NCBI GenBank assembly: GCA_015062715.1
Contig: SUUD01000048.1
Span: 1-10,448, forward strand
DNA from: Olsenella sp.
GTDB taxonomy: Bacteria; Actinomycetota; Coriobacteriia; Coriobacteriales; Atopobiaceae
Length of the DNA: 10,448 nucleotides
Direction of reading: 5' to 3'
The first letter of the stretch is position 1. Every line of letters begins with the position of its first letter. Positions 1 to 6,483 of the stretch are shown one piece after another. The notes under the pieces were generated by a model. It ran no database searches. It saw only the letters and a list, made by a program, of their open reading frames with translations, and was not told the origin of the DNA. A program made the position numbers and the translations under genes.

Positions 1-145
1 CAGGCCGAGCGTCATCAGCGCGAAGAGTGTGTGCGACTTTGCCGACGAGCGCAAGGACGACGCCTACCAGAGGTTCGCCGCCTACACGAGCTGCGGGTTC
101 GTGAAGGAGCTGCTGGAGCGGGTGCTCGACTACTCGGGGGAGTAG
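1..145 (+). CDS. C-terminal fragment of a phosphorylase-superfamily (PNP/MTAN-like) protein
   Basis: Only the last 47 complete codons are in the window, read in the frame that starts at base 2 and stops with TAG at 143-145. The tail contains VISAKSVCDFADERKDD followed by YQRFAAYTSCGFVKELL. This matches the usual C-terminal pattern of purine nucleoside phosphorylase / MTA-SAH nucleosidase domains: a V(I/V)(K/R)(G/S)(I/V)(S/C)D(F/Y)(A/C)D strand-loop with the substrate-contacting Asp, a charged K(D/N)D stretch, then an AA-rich helix ending the domain. The SVCDFADE and AAYTS wording resembles the phosphorylase-like domains attached to large STAND or signalling proteins more than stand-alone metabolic nucleosidases, but that is recollection of family style, not a search. 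The gene converges on purN with 19 bases between the stop codons. The N-terminal part, and so the protein's true role, lies outside the window. Confidence 0.55.
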   Translation, partial: RPSVISAKSVCDFADERKDDAYQRFAAYTSCGFVKELLERVLDYSGE

Positions 146-164
146 GCCGGGGGCCGCGGGCCGC

Positions 165-782
165 CTAGCCGCGCGGCGCGACCTCCACCGTGCCGTTCTC
201 GCGCACGTGGACGCGGTCCTCGGCAAGCAGCTGCAGCACCTCGGGCAGAAGGTCGTGCTCCATCTCGTGGATGCGGGCCTCGAGCTCGTCGACCGACCAG
301 CCCTCCTCGATGGCGATGGCGCGCTGGGCGATGATGGGGCCGCAGTCGTACTTGTCGTCGGCGAAGTGGACCGTGATGCCCGTGACCTTGACGCCGTAGT
401 CGTAGGCGTCCTGGATGCCGTGCGCCCCCTTGAAGCTGGGGAGCAGGGCCGGGTGCAGGTTGACGACGCGGTTGGGGAAGGCCTCCAGGATGGGCGCGTG
501 GACCATGCGCATGTAGCCGGCCATGACCACGTAGTCGACGCCGCGATAGCGCAGCTCCGCGGCGATCACACGGTCGGCGGTGAACTCCTCGTCGTAGAGG
601 TTCTTCTCGATGGTGAGCGTCTGGATGCCGGCGGCCTCGGCGCGCATGAGGCCGTAGGCGTCGGCGCGCGACGAGATGACGAGCTCGATGGTCGCATCGA
701 GCGAGCCGTCGGCGATGCGGTCGATGATGGCCTGGAGGTTGGTGCCGCTTCCGCTGATGAGAACGCCCAGCTTGATGGTCAT
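165..782 (-). CDS. purN: Phosphoribosylglycinamide formyltransferase (GAR transformylase)
   Basis: This cytosolic enzyme carries out the third step of de novo purine synthesis, moving a formyl group from 10-formyl-tetrahydrofolate to glycinamide ribonucleotide. The 205-residue product has the normal length. The N-terminal phosphate-binding loop SGSGTNLQAI is at about residues 10-20. The catalytic trio is intact: Asn108 and His110 in VNLHPALLPSFKG, and Asp146 in DDKYDCGPI. The ATG start at 780-782 follows a purine-rich GGGAGAGAG stretch, which is an acceptable but not strong ribosome-binding site. It is the last gene of the minus-strand purine cluster. It is separated from purM by 107 bases, most of which is filled by two inverted copies of a palindromic repeat, so its translation or mRNA level may differ from that of purM. 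Confidence 0.97.
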   Translation of the reverse strand: MTIKLGVLISGSGTNLQAIIDRIADGSLDATIELVISSRADAYGLMRAEAAGIQTLTIEKNLYDEEFTADRVIAAELRYRGVDYVVMAGYMRMVHAPILEAFPNRVVNLHPALLPSFKGAHGIQDAYDYGVKVTGITVHFADDKYDCGPIIAQRAIAIEEGWSVDELEARIHEMEHDLLPEVLQLLAEDRVHVRENGTVEVAPRG

Positions 783-802
783 GTCTCTCTCCCGCTCCGT
801 TA

Positions 803-880
803 GGGAGCCAAAGGGGACGTTTCCCTTTGGCTCATTCCTATTTGGAAACGAGCCAAAGGGAAACGTCCCCTTTGGCTCCC
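803..880. repeat. Two inverted copies of a 29-base palindromic element forming one long hairpin
   Basis: Copy A (805-833) has arms GAGCCAAAGGG and CCCTTTGGCTC around GACGTTT. Copy B (850-878) is its exact reverse complement, with AAACGTC at the centre. The two copies are therefore perfectly complementary over 29 bases, extended by two G-C pairs at 803-804/879-880, giving a stem of about 31 pairs. Inside the 16-base spacer TTCC (835-838) can pair with GGAA (844-847). Each copy can instead fold alone through its 11-base arms. It lies between the purM stop (11 bases away) and purN. There is no T-run after it on either strand, so it is not a classical intrinsic terminator; a REP-like element or an mRNA-stabilising structure is more likely. 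Confidence 0.9.
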
Positions 881-889
881 CTGGCTCTC

Positions 890-1960
890 CTAGCGATACC
901 GGACCTTGCCCGTGCCGGCGACGACCTCGCCCATCTCGAACGGCTCGAAGCCCTCGGCCTCGAGCGCCTCGCAGACCTCGTCGACGTCGTTGGGGTCGCA
1001 GATGACGGCCATGCCCACGCCCATGTTGAAGGTGCGGTAGGCCTCGTCGGGGGTGAGCCCTGCCTCGCGCACCATGTAGGTGATGATGGGCGGGACGTCC
1101 CAGGCGGGCACTCCCTCGACGCCGCGGTCAACCAGCGCGTCGAGGTGGCTCGGCATGGCGCGGTCGAGGTTCTCGGTGATGCCGCCGCCCGTGATGTGGG
1201 CCATGGCGTGGATGGGCGTGCCCGCGCGCAGGATGCGCACGAGCGCGCCGGCGTAGATGGTGGTGGGGCGCAGCACGGCCTGGGCCAGGCTCTCGCCGCC
1301 CAGGTCCTCGCGCGGCTCGCGCAGCTCCTCGACCGTCTTCCCCTCGATGGCGACCTTGCGCACCAGCGAGTAGCCGTTGGAGTGGATGCCCGAGCTGGGG
1401 ATGCCGATGATGGTGTCGCCCTCGCGCACGAGCTCGGGACCGATCATCTTGGGACGGTCGACGACGCCCACCACGAAGCCGGCGAGGTCGTAGTCGTCGG
1501 GCGCCATGACGCCGGGGTGCTCGGCCATCTCGCCGCCCACCAGGGCGCAGCCGCTCTTCTGGCAGCCACGGGCGATGCCCTCGACGATCGGCGCGACCGT
1601 CTCCGCCTTGAGCTTGCCGATGGCCACGTAGTCGAGGAAGAACAGCGGCTCGGCGCCCACGACCACCACGTCGTCGACGCACATGGCCACGAGGTCCTCG
1701 CCCACGGTGTCGTTCTCGCCGAGCAGCTGGGCGATCGCCAGCTTGGTGCCCACGCCGTCCGTGCCACTCACCAGCACGGGGTCCTCCATGTCCTTGAGGG
1801 CGGCCGCCGAGAAGCACGAGCCAAACCCGCCGAGGCCACCGATGACCTCGGGCCGGTTAGTCGCTGCGACGGCGGCCTTGATGGCGTCGACCGCCCGCGC
1901 GCCCTCGGCGGTGTCGACTCCGGCATCCTCGTAGGTGACGTGCCTTGGTGCCTCGCTCAT
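890..1960 (-). CDS. purM: Phosphoribosylformylglycinamidine cyclo-ligase (AIR synthetase)
   Basis: This enzyme makes aminoimidazole ribonucleotide from formylglycinamidine ribonucleotide with ATP, the fifth step of de novo purine synthesis. The 356-residue product has the family's usual length. It carries the N-terminal YEDAGVDTAEGARAVDAIK segment, the strand-loop VSGTDGVGTKLAIA, CVDDVVVVGAEPLFFLDY, the GGEMAEHPG motif, GIPSSGIHSNGYSLVR, and the C-terminal HITGGGITENL and FNMGVGM motifs, all characteristic of PurM. The ATG at 1958-1960 is preceded by AAGGGGGAGAC, a good ribosome-binding site. Its start lies 37 bases after the sortase stop. Its product feeds PurE, encoded upstream in the same cluster. 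The double palindromic repeat follows its stop codon closely. Confidence 0.97.
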   Translation of the reverse strand: MSEAPRHVTYEDAGVDTAEGARAVDAIKAAVAATNRPEVIGGLGGFGSCFSAAALKDMEDPVLVSGTDGVGTKLAIAQLLGENDTVGEDLVAMCVDDVVVVGAEPLFFLDYVAIGKLKAETVAPIVEGIARGCQKSGCALVGGEMAEHPGVMAPDDYDLAGFVVGVVDRPKMIGPELVREGDTIIGIPSSGIHSNGYSLVRKVAIEGKTVEELREPREDLGGESLAQAVLRPTTIYAGALVRILRAGTPIHAMAHITGGGITENLDRAMPSHLDALVDRGVEGVPAWDVPPIITYMVREAGLTPDEAYRTFNMGVGMAVICDPNDVDEVCEALEAEGFEPFEMGEVVAGTGKVRYR

Positions 1961-1997
1961 GTCTCCCCCTTCTGATGGGTTTCCTTATGTCTTGGTC

Positions 1998-2924
1998 CTA
2001 GCCTACCGGGTTGAGGGCCCGCTCGGCCTCGGCCTGCTCCACGCAGACGAGGATGGTGCGGCCCTGTCCCTCGATGTAGTTGCAGGTGGATAGCGTGAGT
2101 ACGCGCGTCGTGCCCCCAATGATCTGCTCGGCATCCGGGTCCCTGGCGACGCCCTTCTCCTGCAGGATGTCGAGCAGGTAGGTGCGCAGCTCCTCGTCGG
2201 AGCCAAAGTCGAACACCCGGACGTTGGCGTCCTCGGGGTCGGTGTAGTAGACGAAGAGCGGCTGGAGCTTGTGGCTCGCCTGCTCGGTGACGTACCAGAC
2301 GGTGTCGATGCTGTCGAAGAAGCCCTGGTCGTCCATGTCGGCCACCTGTTTGAACATGGCTCCGTTCTTGAGGTGGTGGCCGTAGATGATGGTCTGGGCG
2401 TCGACCATGCCCGGCGCCTGGTTGAGGCAGTCCATGAAGATCTGGCCGCCCACGCCGTAGGTGCCCTCCGCATTGGTGTCGAGGTAGTAGTCGTTGTCCT
2501 CGGCCTGGTAGACGGGGTAGTTGATGACGGTGCCGGGAATCTGGACCCAGCCCACCACGTCGTCGTTGACCGCCTTGAGGGCGGCCCAGTCAACCTGGGG
2601 CGGGGTCTCGCCGTCATCGGAGACGACCGCGTAGGCGGCGAGCTCCTCGTTGACCTCGTCCTGCTGGTGGTAGTTCCACTGGGCGCGCCCCCACACGAGG
2701 CCCGCCACGAGCAGAAGGATGACGCCTACGACCAGCATCGCGTTCGAGACGGTGGCGATGCGGCGGCCGCGCCGGGCCTCCCGGTAGGGGGCCACGACCT
2801 CCGCCGCACGGTGCACCGGGCCAGCCGGCGCCTCTGCCGGGGCGTCGTCGACCAGCGGCAAGTTGTCGAGGGCCACGCGGCCCCCGCCCTGTCCGTCGCG
2901 CCTCATGTGCCTGCCCGTCGCCAT
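1998..2924 (-). CDS. srtB: Class B sortase
   Basis: This is a membrane-anchored cysteine transpeptidase of the cell surface. It has a basic cytoplasmic N-terminus rich in Pro, Ala and Arg (residues 1-56), one membrane segment at about 61-79 (NAMLVVGVILLLVAGLVWG), then an extracellular sortase domain. The catalytic residues are visible: His183 in IIYGHHLKNGAMF, Cys281 in TLSTC, and Arg289 eight residues later. YGHxxKNGxMF plus TLSTC is the class B pattern rather than class A. At 308 residues it is slightly long for SrtB because of the N-terminal extension. The ATG at 2924 has no clear ribosome-binding site; ATG at 2906 has a weak AGG upstream and is an alternative. It is embedded in the purine cluster (18 bases after purE, 37 before purM), and no sorting-signal substrate or pilin gene is visible in the window. 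Its substrate is unknown. Confidence 0.93.
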   Translation of the reverse strand: MATGRHMRRDGQGGGRVALDNLPLVDDAPAEAPAGPVHRAAEVVAPYREARRGRRIATVSNAMLVVGVILLLVAGLVWGRAQWNYHQQDEVNEELAAYAVVSDDGETPPQVDWAALKAVNDDVVGWVQIPGTVINYPVYQAEDNDYYLDTNAEGTYGVGGQIFMDCLNQAPGMVDAQTIIYGHHLKNGAMFKQVADMDDQGFFDSIDTVWYVTEQASHKLQPLFVYYTDPEDANVRVFDFGSDEELRTYLLDILQEKGVARDPDAEQIIGGTTRVLTLSTCNYIEGQGRTILVCVEQAEAERALNPVG

Positions 2925-2942
2925 GGCGTGTCGCCCGCGTCC

Positions 2943-3410
2943 CTAGCCCTCGGCCATCTGGCGCTTGAGCTCGACGACCACCTCGCGCCACTCGGGGCAG
3001 GTGGCGCCCAGGATCTGGGCCGCGTAGATGGCGGCGTTCTTGGCGCCGTTGATGGCCACGCAGGCAACGGGCACGCCCGTGGGCATCTGCACCATGCTGA
3101 GCAGCGAGTCCATGCCGCCGAGGTCGGACGTCTTCATGGGCACGCCGATGACCGGCAGCGGGGTGAACGCGGCCACGACGCCGCCCAGGTGGGCGGCCTT
3201 GCCCGCCGCAGCGATGATCACGCGCAGGCCGCGGTCGGCCGCGGACGACGCCCACTCGTGGACCTTGTCGGGGGTGCGGTGCGCCGACGCGATGACGAGC
3301 TCGTAGGGAATCCCCAGCTCGTCGAGCTGGGTGGTGCAGCCCTCCATGACCGGGAGGTCCGACTTCGAGCCCATGATGATGCCGACCAGCGGCGCCTTCT
3401 CGTCTGCCAT
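2943..3410 (-). CDS. purE: N5-carboxyaminoimidazole ribonucleotide mutase (PurE class I)
   Basis: PurE converts N5-CAIR to CAIR, the carboxylation step of purine synthesis after PurM. The 155-residue product is of normal PurE length. It shows the N-terminal GIIMGSKSDLPVMEG, then ASAHRTPDKVHEW (substrate-phosphate and catalytic-His segment), AAAGKAAHLGGVVAA with the second conserved His, and PLPVIGVPMKTSDLGGMDSLLSMVQMPTGVPV. The AAHLGG form, with Gly where many bacterial enzymes have Pro, is a minor variant. An in-frame ATG at 3515 exists, but the start at 3408-3410 is chosen because homology begins immediately after it and GGGAGAA lies just upstream. It is the first gene of the minus-strand cluster, behind a possible -10 box at 3447-3452. 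PurK, the usual partner that makes N5-CAIR, is not encoded in this window. Confidence 0.96.
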   Translation of the reverse strand: MADEKAPLVGIIMGSKSDLPVMEGCTTQLDELGIPYELVIASAHRTPDKVHEWASSAADRGLRVIIAAAGKAAHLGGVVAAFTPLPVIGVPMKTSDLGGMDSLLSMVQMPTGVPVACVAINGAKNAAIYAAQILGATCPEWREVVVELKRQMAEG

Positions 3411-3446
3411 GTGTTCTCCCTGCTTCGTCGTGTGCCTAACCCCCTT

Positions 3447-3452
3447 AGTATA
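3447..3452 (-). promoter_or_regulatory. Candidate -10 box for the purE cluster
   Basis: On the minus strand this reads TATACT, five of six matches to TATAAT, 36 bases before the purE start codon, leaving a leader of about 30 bases with a good ribosome-binding site. No convincing -35 hexamer lies 16-18 bases further upstream, where the DNA is very GC-rich. GGCCCGG (3456-3462) and CCGGGCC (3492-3498) form an inverted repeat across the region where the -35 box would sit, which could be an operator or chance in GC-rich DNA. Confidence 0.4.
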
Positions 3453-3547
3453 GACGGCCCGGGCGCCAAGCGGGATGGCCCCGAGAAACCACCGGGCCCG
3501 AACACCTGCAGGCACCCGTCAGGTCCGTAAAATTCCTGTTCTACATC

Positions 3548-3575
3548 TTGTTTTTCGCCCCCACACGTCTAGACT
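3548..3575 (+). promoter_or_regulatory. Candidate promoter of the pyridoxamine kinase gene
   Basis: TTGTTT (3548-3553) and TAGACT (3570-3575) are separated by 16 bases and lie in the most AT-rich part of the purE-pdxY divergent gap, about 45 bases before the start codon. Both match the sigma-70 consensus only partly. TAAAAT at 3528-3533 is an alternative -10 box. The rest of the 210-base divergent gap (3411-3620) holds the purE -10 box and no gene. Confidence 0.4.
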
Positions 3576-3620
3576 ACTGCCCCAAGCATTGGTCCATCAG
3601 TCCATGCAAAGGAGAATCCC

Positions 3621-4496
3621 ATGAACAATGCTGCCGATCTGTGCCTGTTCAAGCGACAGGGCGCCTACATCCCGCGTGTCGCCGCGGTCCACGACCTGTG
3701 TGGCTACGGCAAGTGCTCGCTGGGCGTCGCCATCCCCGTGCTCTCCGCCGCGGGCTGCGACGTCTGCCCCGTCCCCACGTCGCTCTTCAGCGCGCACACG
3801 CGTTTCCCCACGTTCTACATGCACGACACCACCGACATGCTCGCCGGCTACCTCGACGCCTGGGTCGAGGAGGGCATCGTGCTCGACGCCGTGTACTCGG
3901 GCTTCCTGGGCGCGCCCGAGCAGGTCGGGGCCATCCAGCGCCTGTACCGCGAGCATCCGGGCGCCCTGCGCGTGGTCGATCCCGTGATGGGTGACGGCGG
4001 CATGCGCTACCCCACCTACACCCCCGAGCTCTGCGAGGCCATGGCCGCGCTGGTCGACGGGGCCGACCTGCTCACGCCCAACCTCACCGAGGCCTCCATC
4101 CTCACCGGGATTCCCTATCGGGGCCAGGACGTCGACGAGGCCTTCGTCCGCGAGAACGTCGATGCCCTCGTGGACATGGGCGCCAAGGTCGTCGTGGTCA
4201 AGGGCATCGTGCACGAGGGCGAGGACGTGATCCGCAACTACGTCGCCGGCGCCAACGTCGCCTTCGAGGAGGTCTCGGGGGAGCTGCTGCCCTACATGCT
4301 CCACGGCACCGGCGACCTGTACTGCTCGGGCCTGCTCGCCGCCGTCATGGCCGGGCGCTCGCTGCGCGACGCCGTCGAGTTCGCGGGCTCGTTCGTGCGC
4401 GACGCGATGCAGATCACCTGCGAGCAGCCCGACTTCGAGGTGCGCGGCGTCTCGTTCGAGACCCAGCTCGGCAAGGTCGCGGCGCTGCTCGGCTAG
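3621..4496 (+). CDS. pdxY: Pyridoxamine/pyridoxal kinase, PdxY-like (ribokinase superfamily)
   Basis: The product is a cytosolic vitamin B6 salvage kinase that phosphorylates pyridoxal or pyridoxamine with ATP, of the Phos_pyr_kin family. In its 291 residues the N-terminal strand AAVHDLCGYGKCSLGVA (21-37) and VPTSLFSAHTRFP (51-63) match the substrate-binding region of the pyridoxamine kinases common in Clostridia and Coriobacteria. VVDPVMGDGG (118-127) and LLTPNLTEASILTG (150-163) follow. The anion hole and catalytic base motif HGTGD is at 228-232, with Asp232 as the likely base. The ATG at 3621 follows AAAGGAG (3608-3614) at six bases, a strong ribosome-binding site. It is the only complete plus-strand gene, divergent from purE and convergent with the ABC exporter gene. 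A thiamine-pathway hydroxymethylpyrimidine kinase activity is less likely given the N-terminal motif, but sequence alone does not fix the substrate. Confidence 0.88.
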   Translation: MNNAADLCLFKRQGAYIPRVAAVHDLCGYGKCSLGVAIPVLSAAGCDVCPVPTSLFSAHTRFPTFYMHDTTDMLAGYLDAWVEEGIVLDAVYSGFLGAPEQVGAIQRLYREHPGALRVVDPVMGDGGMRYPTYTPELCEAMAALVDGADLLTPNLTEASILTGIPYRGQDVDEAFVRENVDALVDMGAKVVVVKGIVHEGEDVIRNYVAGANVAFEEVSGELLPYMLHGTGDLYCSGLLAAVMAGRSLRDAVEFAGSFVRDAMQITCEQPDFEVRGVSFETQLGKVAALLG

Positions 4497-4555
4497 AGCG
4501 CGCGTGTCGGGGGCCGGAGGCACGACACATTTCGTGCGCGGGTTCTCAATCTTTC

Positions 4556-4596
4556 GGCCCCGGCGTCCCAAGGCTGCTGCTTGGGGCGCCGGGGCC
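4556..4596. terminator. Long GC-rich hairpin between convergent genes, probable two-way terminator
   Basis: Left arm 4556-4572 (GGCCCCGGCGTCCCAAG) pairs with right arm 4580-4596 around a seven-base loop. All 17 positions pair, with one T-G wobble at 4566/4586. It lies in the 165-base gap between the stop codons of the plus-strand pyridoxamine kinase and the minus-strand exporter, where a bidirectional terminator is expected. The flanks are only mildly T-rich (AGATTCTAG on the right of the plus strand), so the U-tract is weak. A smaller inverted repeat, GTGTCG (4504-4509) with CGACAC (4523-4528), is nearby. Confidence 0.65.
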
Positions 4597-4617
4597 AGAT
4601 TCTAGGCGAACAGATCT

Positions 4618-4661
4618 GTCCCTTTTGGCTCTGAGCCAAAGGGAAACGTCCCCTTTGGCTC
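4618..4661. repeat. Palindromic 29-base element plus adjoining half copy
   Basis: A full copy at 4633-4661 is identical to the copy at 850-878 (arms GAGCCAAAGGG and CCCTTTGGCTC, centre AAACGTC with one further C). One base to its left, 4618-4631 (GTCCCTTTTGGCTC) matches the right half of the element with one C-to-T change. The two facing arms, CCCTTTTGGCTC and GAGCCAAAGGG, are inverted across a single T. The full copy abuts the exporter stop codon (4662-4664) with no bases between. The arrangement looks like a double element similar to the purM-purN pair that has lost one half and its spacer. Confidence 0.85.
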
Positions 4662-6413
4662 CTAGCCGCCGAACTGCATGCGGTAGTAGCGCGCATACGT
4701 GCCATCGAGCGCAAGGAGCTCCTCGTGGGTTCCCCGCTCGACGGCACGGCCGTCCTCGATGGTGACGATCTCGTCGGCGTCGCGGATGGTCGAGAGCCTG
4801 TGGGCGATGACCAGCGTGGTCCGCCCCGCCGCGAGCGCGTCGAGCGACTCGTGGACCACCTGCTCGCTCTCGTTGTCCAGCGCCGAGGTCGCCTCGTCGA
4901 AGATGAGCAGCGGCGGGTTCTTCAGGAACACGCGCGCGATGGCGACGCGCTGCTTCTGCCCACCCGAAAGGCGGGCGCCGCGCTCCCCTACCCGGGTCTC
5001 GTAGCCCTCGGGCAGCCCCTCGATGAACTCGTCGATGTTTGCGGCGCGAGCCGCGGCACGAACCTCGTCAAAGGTTGCACCCGGCCGGCCGTAGGCGATG
5101 TTCTCGCCAATGGTGCCGTCGAACAGGTACACGTCCTGCTGCACCACGCCAATAGCCCGGCGCAGCGAGCGCTGCGTCACGTCGCGCACGTCCTGGCCGT
5201 CGATGGTGATGCGGCCGGCGCGCACATCGTAGAAGCGCGGGAGCAGGGCGCAGGTGGTCGACTTGCCGCCGCCCGACGGCCCCACCAGAGCCACCGTCTT
5301 CCCCGGGGCGATGTCGAGGTCGAGCCCGCGGATGACGTCCTCCTCCCCGTCGTACGAGAAGCGCACCCCCTCGAAGCGGATGTGCCCCTCGGTCACGCAA
5401 AGGTCGGGGGCGCCCGGCCGGTCGGCGACGTCGGGCGCGGTCTCGAGCACCTCGACGAAGCGCTCGAACCCTGCCTTGGCCTTCTGGAACATCTCGGTGA
5501 AGTCGAGGATCGTCATGATGGGCGAGAGGAACATCGAGACGTAGAGGGCATAGGTCGCGAGGTCGGCCGCCTCGAGCTGCCCCTCCGCGACCAGAAGGCC
5601 GCCATAGACCACGATGATGGTGTAGAGCACGCCCGTGAGGCCCGACACGGTGGCCGTGAAGAGCCCCATGCCCTGGTAGTTGCGGACCTTCGACGCCAGG
5701 TAGGCCTCGTTGGAGCGCGCGAACTTGTCGCTCTCGACACCCTCGTTGGCAAAGCTCTTGACCACGCGCGCGCCGGCGAGCGAGTCCTCGAGCTGCGAGT
5801 TGACCTGGCTGATCTTACGGCGGTTGTCGCGGAAGAGCTCGGCCAGCCGGTGGTTGGCGCCCAGGCCATAGACGAAGAGCACGAGCGTGACCACGGCCAG
5901 GGCCAGCGTGAGGCGCCACGAGATGATCGCCAGCAGCACGAACGACCCGACGATCTCGATCGAGCAGATGATGATCCACTCAGGGCCGTGGTGGGCGGCC
6001 TCCGATATGTCGAAGAGGTCGTTGGTGACGCGGCTCATGAGGTCGCCGGTGTTGTGCCGGTCGTAATACGAGAAGCTCATGCGCTCGTACTGGTCGAAGA
6101 GGTCCTGGCGCATGCGGCTCTCCATGCGCACGCCCATGACGTGGCCCCACGAGGTCACGAACCAGCGGCACACGAAGCGGATGGCGTACATGCACAGCAT
6201 GCCGATGGCCAGGTAGACCAGGGCGCCGCGGATGGCGTCCGGCCCCTGGGTGAAGAGGCCTCCCGTGAGGGTGCGCAGGATCTGCGGGAACGCGAGGTCG
6301 ATGGCGGCGAGCACGAGCGCGGCGATGGTGTCCATGACGAACAGGTGCGCCTGCGGGCGGTAATAGGCAAGGAAGCGCTGGAGCATGGTGGGGCGCTGGT
6401 CGTTCTGGGGCAA
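4662..6413 (-). CDS. ABC exporter half-transporter (fused membrane and ATPase domains)
   Basis: This is a half-size ABC exporter that would act as a dimer in the cytoplasmic membrane. Counting from the chosen start (583 residues), a six-helix membrane domain covers about 20-310, with FSYYDRHNTGDLMSRVTND typical of the first intracellular loop. The ATPase domain follows with Walker A GPSGGGKST (378-386), Q-loop VVQQDVYLF, signature LSGGQKQ (482-488), Walker B LLIFDEATSALD and H-loop His538 in IAHRLS. All ATP-hydrolysis motifs are intact. The frame is open upstream to ATG codons at 6449 and 6542, but 6542 lies inside an inverted repeat and neither has a good ribosome-binding site. The TTG at 6411-6413 follows AAGGAG (6419-6424) at five bases and gives the family's normal length, so I prefer it. 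It lies downstream of the two-component genes on the same strand. The substrate cannot be told; lipid, peptide or drug export are all possible. Confidence 0.92.
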   Translation of the reverse strand: MPQNDQRPTMLQRFLAYYRPQAHLFVMDTIAALVLAAIDLAFPQILRTLTGGLFTQGPDAIRGALVYLAIGMLCMYAIRFVCRWFVTSWGHVMGVRMESRMRQDLFDQYERMSFSYYDRHNTGDLMSRVTNDLFDISEAAHHGPEWIIICSIEIVGSFVLLAIISWRLTLALAVVTLVLFVYGLGANHRLAELFRDNRRKISQVNSQLEDSLAGARVVKSFANEGVESDKFARSNEAYLASKVRNYQGMGLFTATVSGLTGVLYTIIVVYGGLLVAEGQLEAADLATYALYVSMFLSPIMTILDFTEMFQKAKAGFERFVEVLETAPDVADRPGAPDLCVTEGHIRFEGVRFSYDGEEDVIRGLDLDIAPGKTVALVGPSGGGKSTTCALLPRFYDVRAGRITIDGQDVRDVTQRSLRRAIGVVQQDVYLFDGTIGENIAYGRPGATFDEVRAAARAANIDEFIEGLPEGYETRVGERGARLSGGQKQRVAIARVFLKNPPLLIFDEATSALDNESEQVVHESLDALAAGRTTLVIAHRLSTIRDADEIVTIEDGRAVERGTHEELLALDGTYARYYRMQFGG

Positions 6414-6418
6414 GGTGG

Positions 6419-6424
6419 CTCCTT
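6419..6424 (-). promoter_or_regulatory. Ribosome-binding site that supports a TTG start for the exporter
   Basis: On the minus strand this is AAGGAG, five bases before TTG at 6411-6413. The upstream in-frame ATG at 6449 has only AAGG eight bases ahead, and the ATG at 6542 lies in the loop of the inverted repeat. This site therefore decides the preferred start. Confidence 0.6.
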
Positions 6425-6483
6425 CGGGGATGGTGCGTGCAAACCCCATGGAGGATACCTTATCGGCGGCGGCGTGTTCCTGT

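Noticed and set aside
2199..2210. GAGCCAAAG inside the sortase gene, resembling one repeat arm
   Set aside because: Only nine bases match, there is no opposing arm, and the site lies within conserved coding sequence.
3411..3515. Longer purE start at 3515
   Set aside because: The extra 35 residues cover the promoter-like -10 box and have no family similarity; the ATG at 3410 has a proper ribosome-binding site.
2271..3530. A 419-codon open frame on the plus strand across srtB and purE
   Set aside because: It runs antisense through two well-supported genes and shows only mirror-type composition. Similar long frames opposite purM and pdxY were rejected for the same reason.
3604..3624. Six-codon upstream frame (MQRRIP) whose TGA overlaps the pdxY ATG
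   Set aside because: It has no ribosome-binding site of its own and consists mostly of the pdxY Shine-Dalgarno sequence, so it is probably chance.
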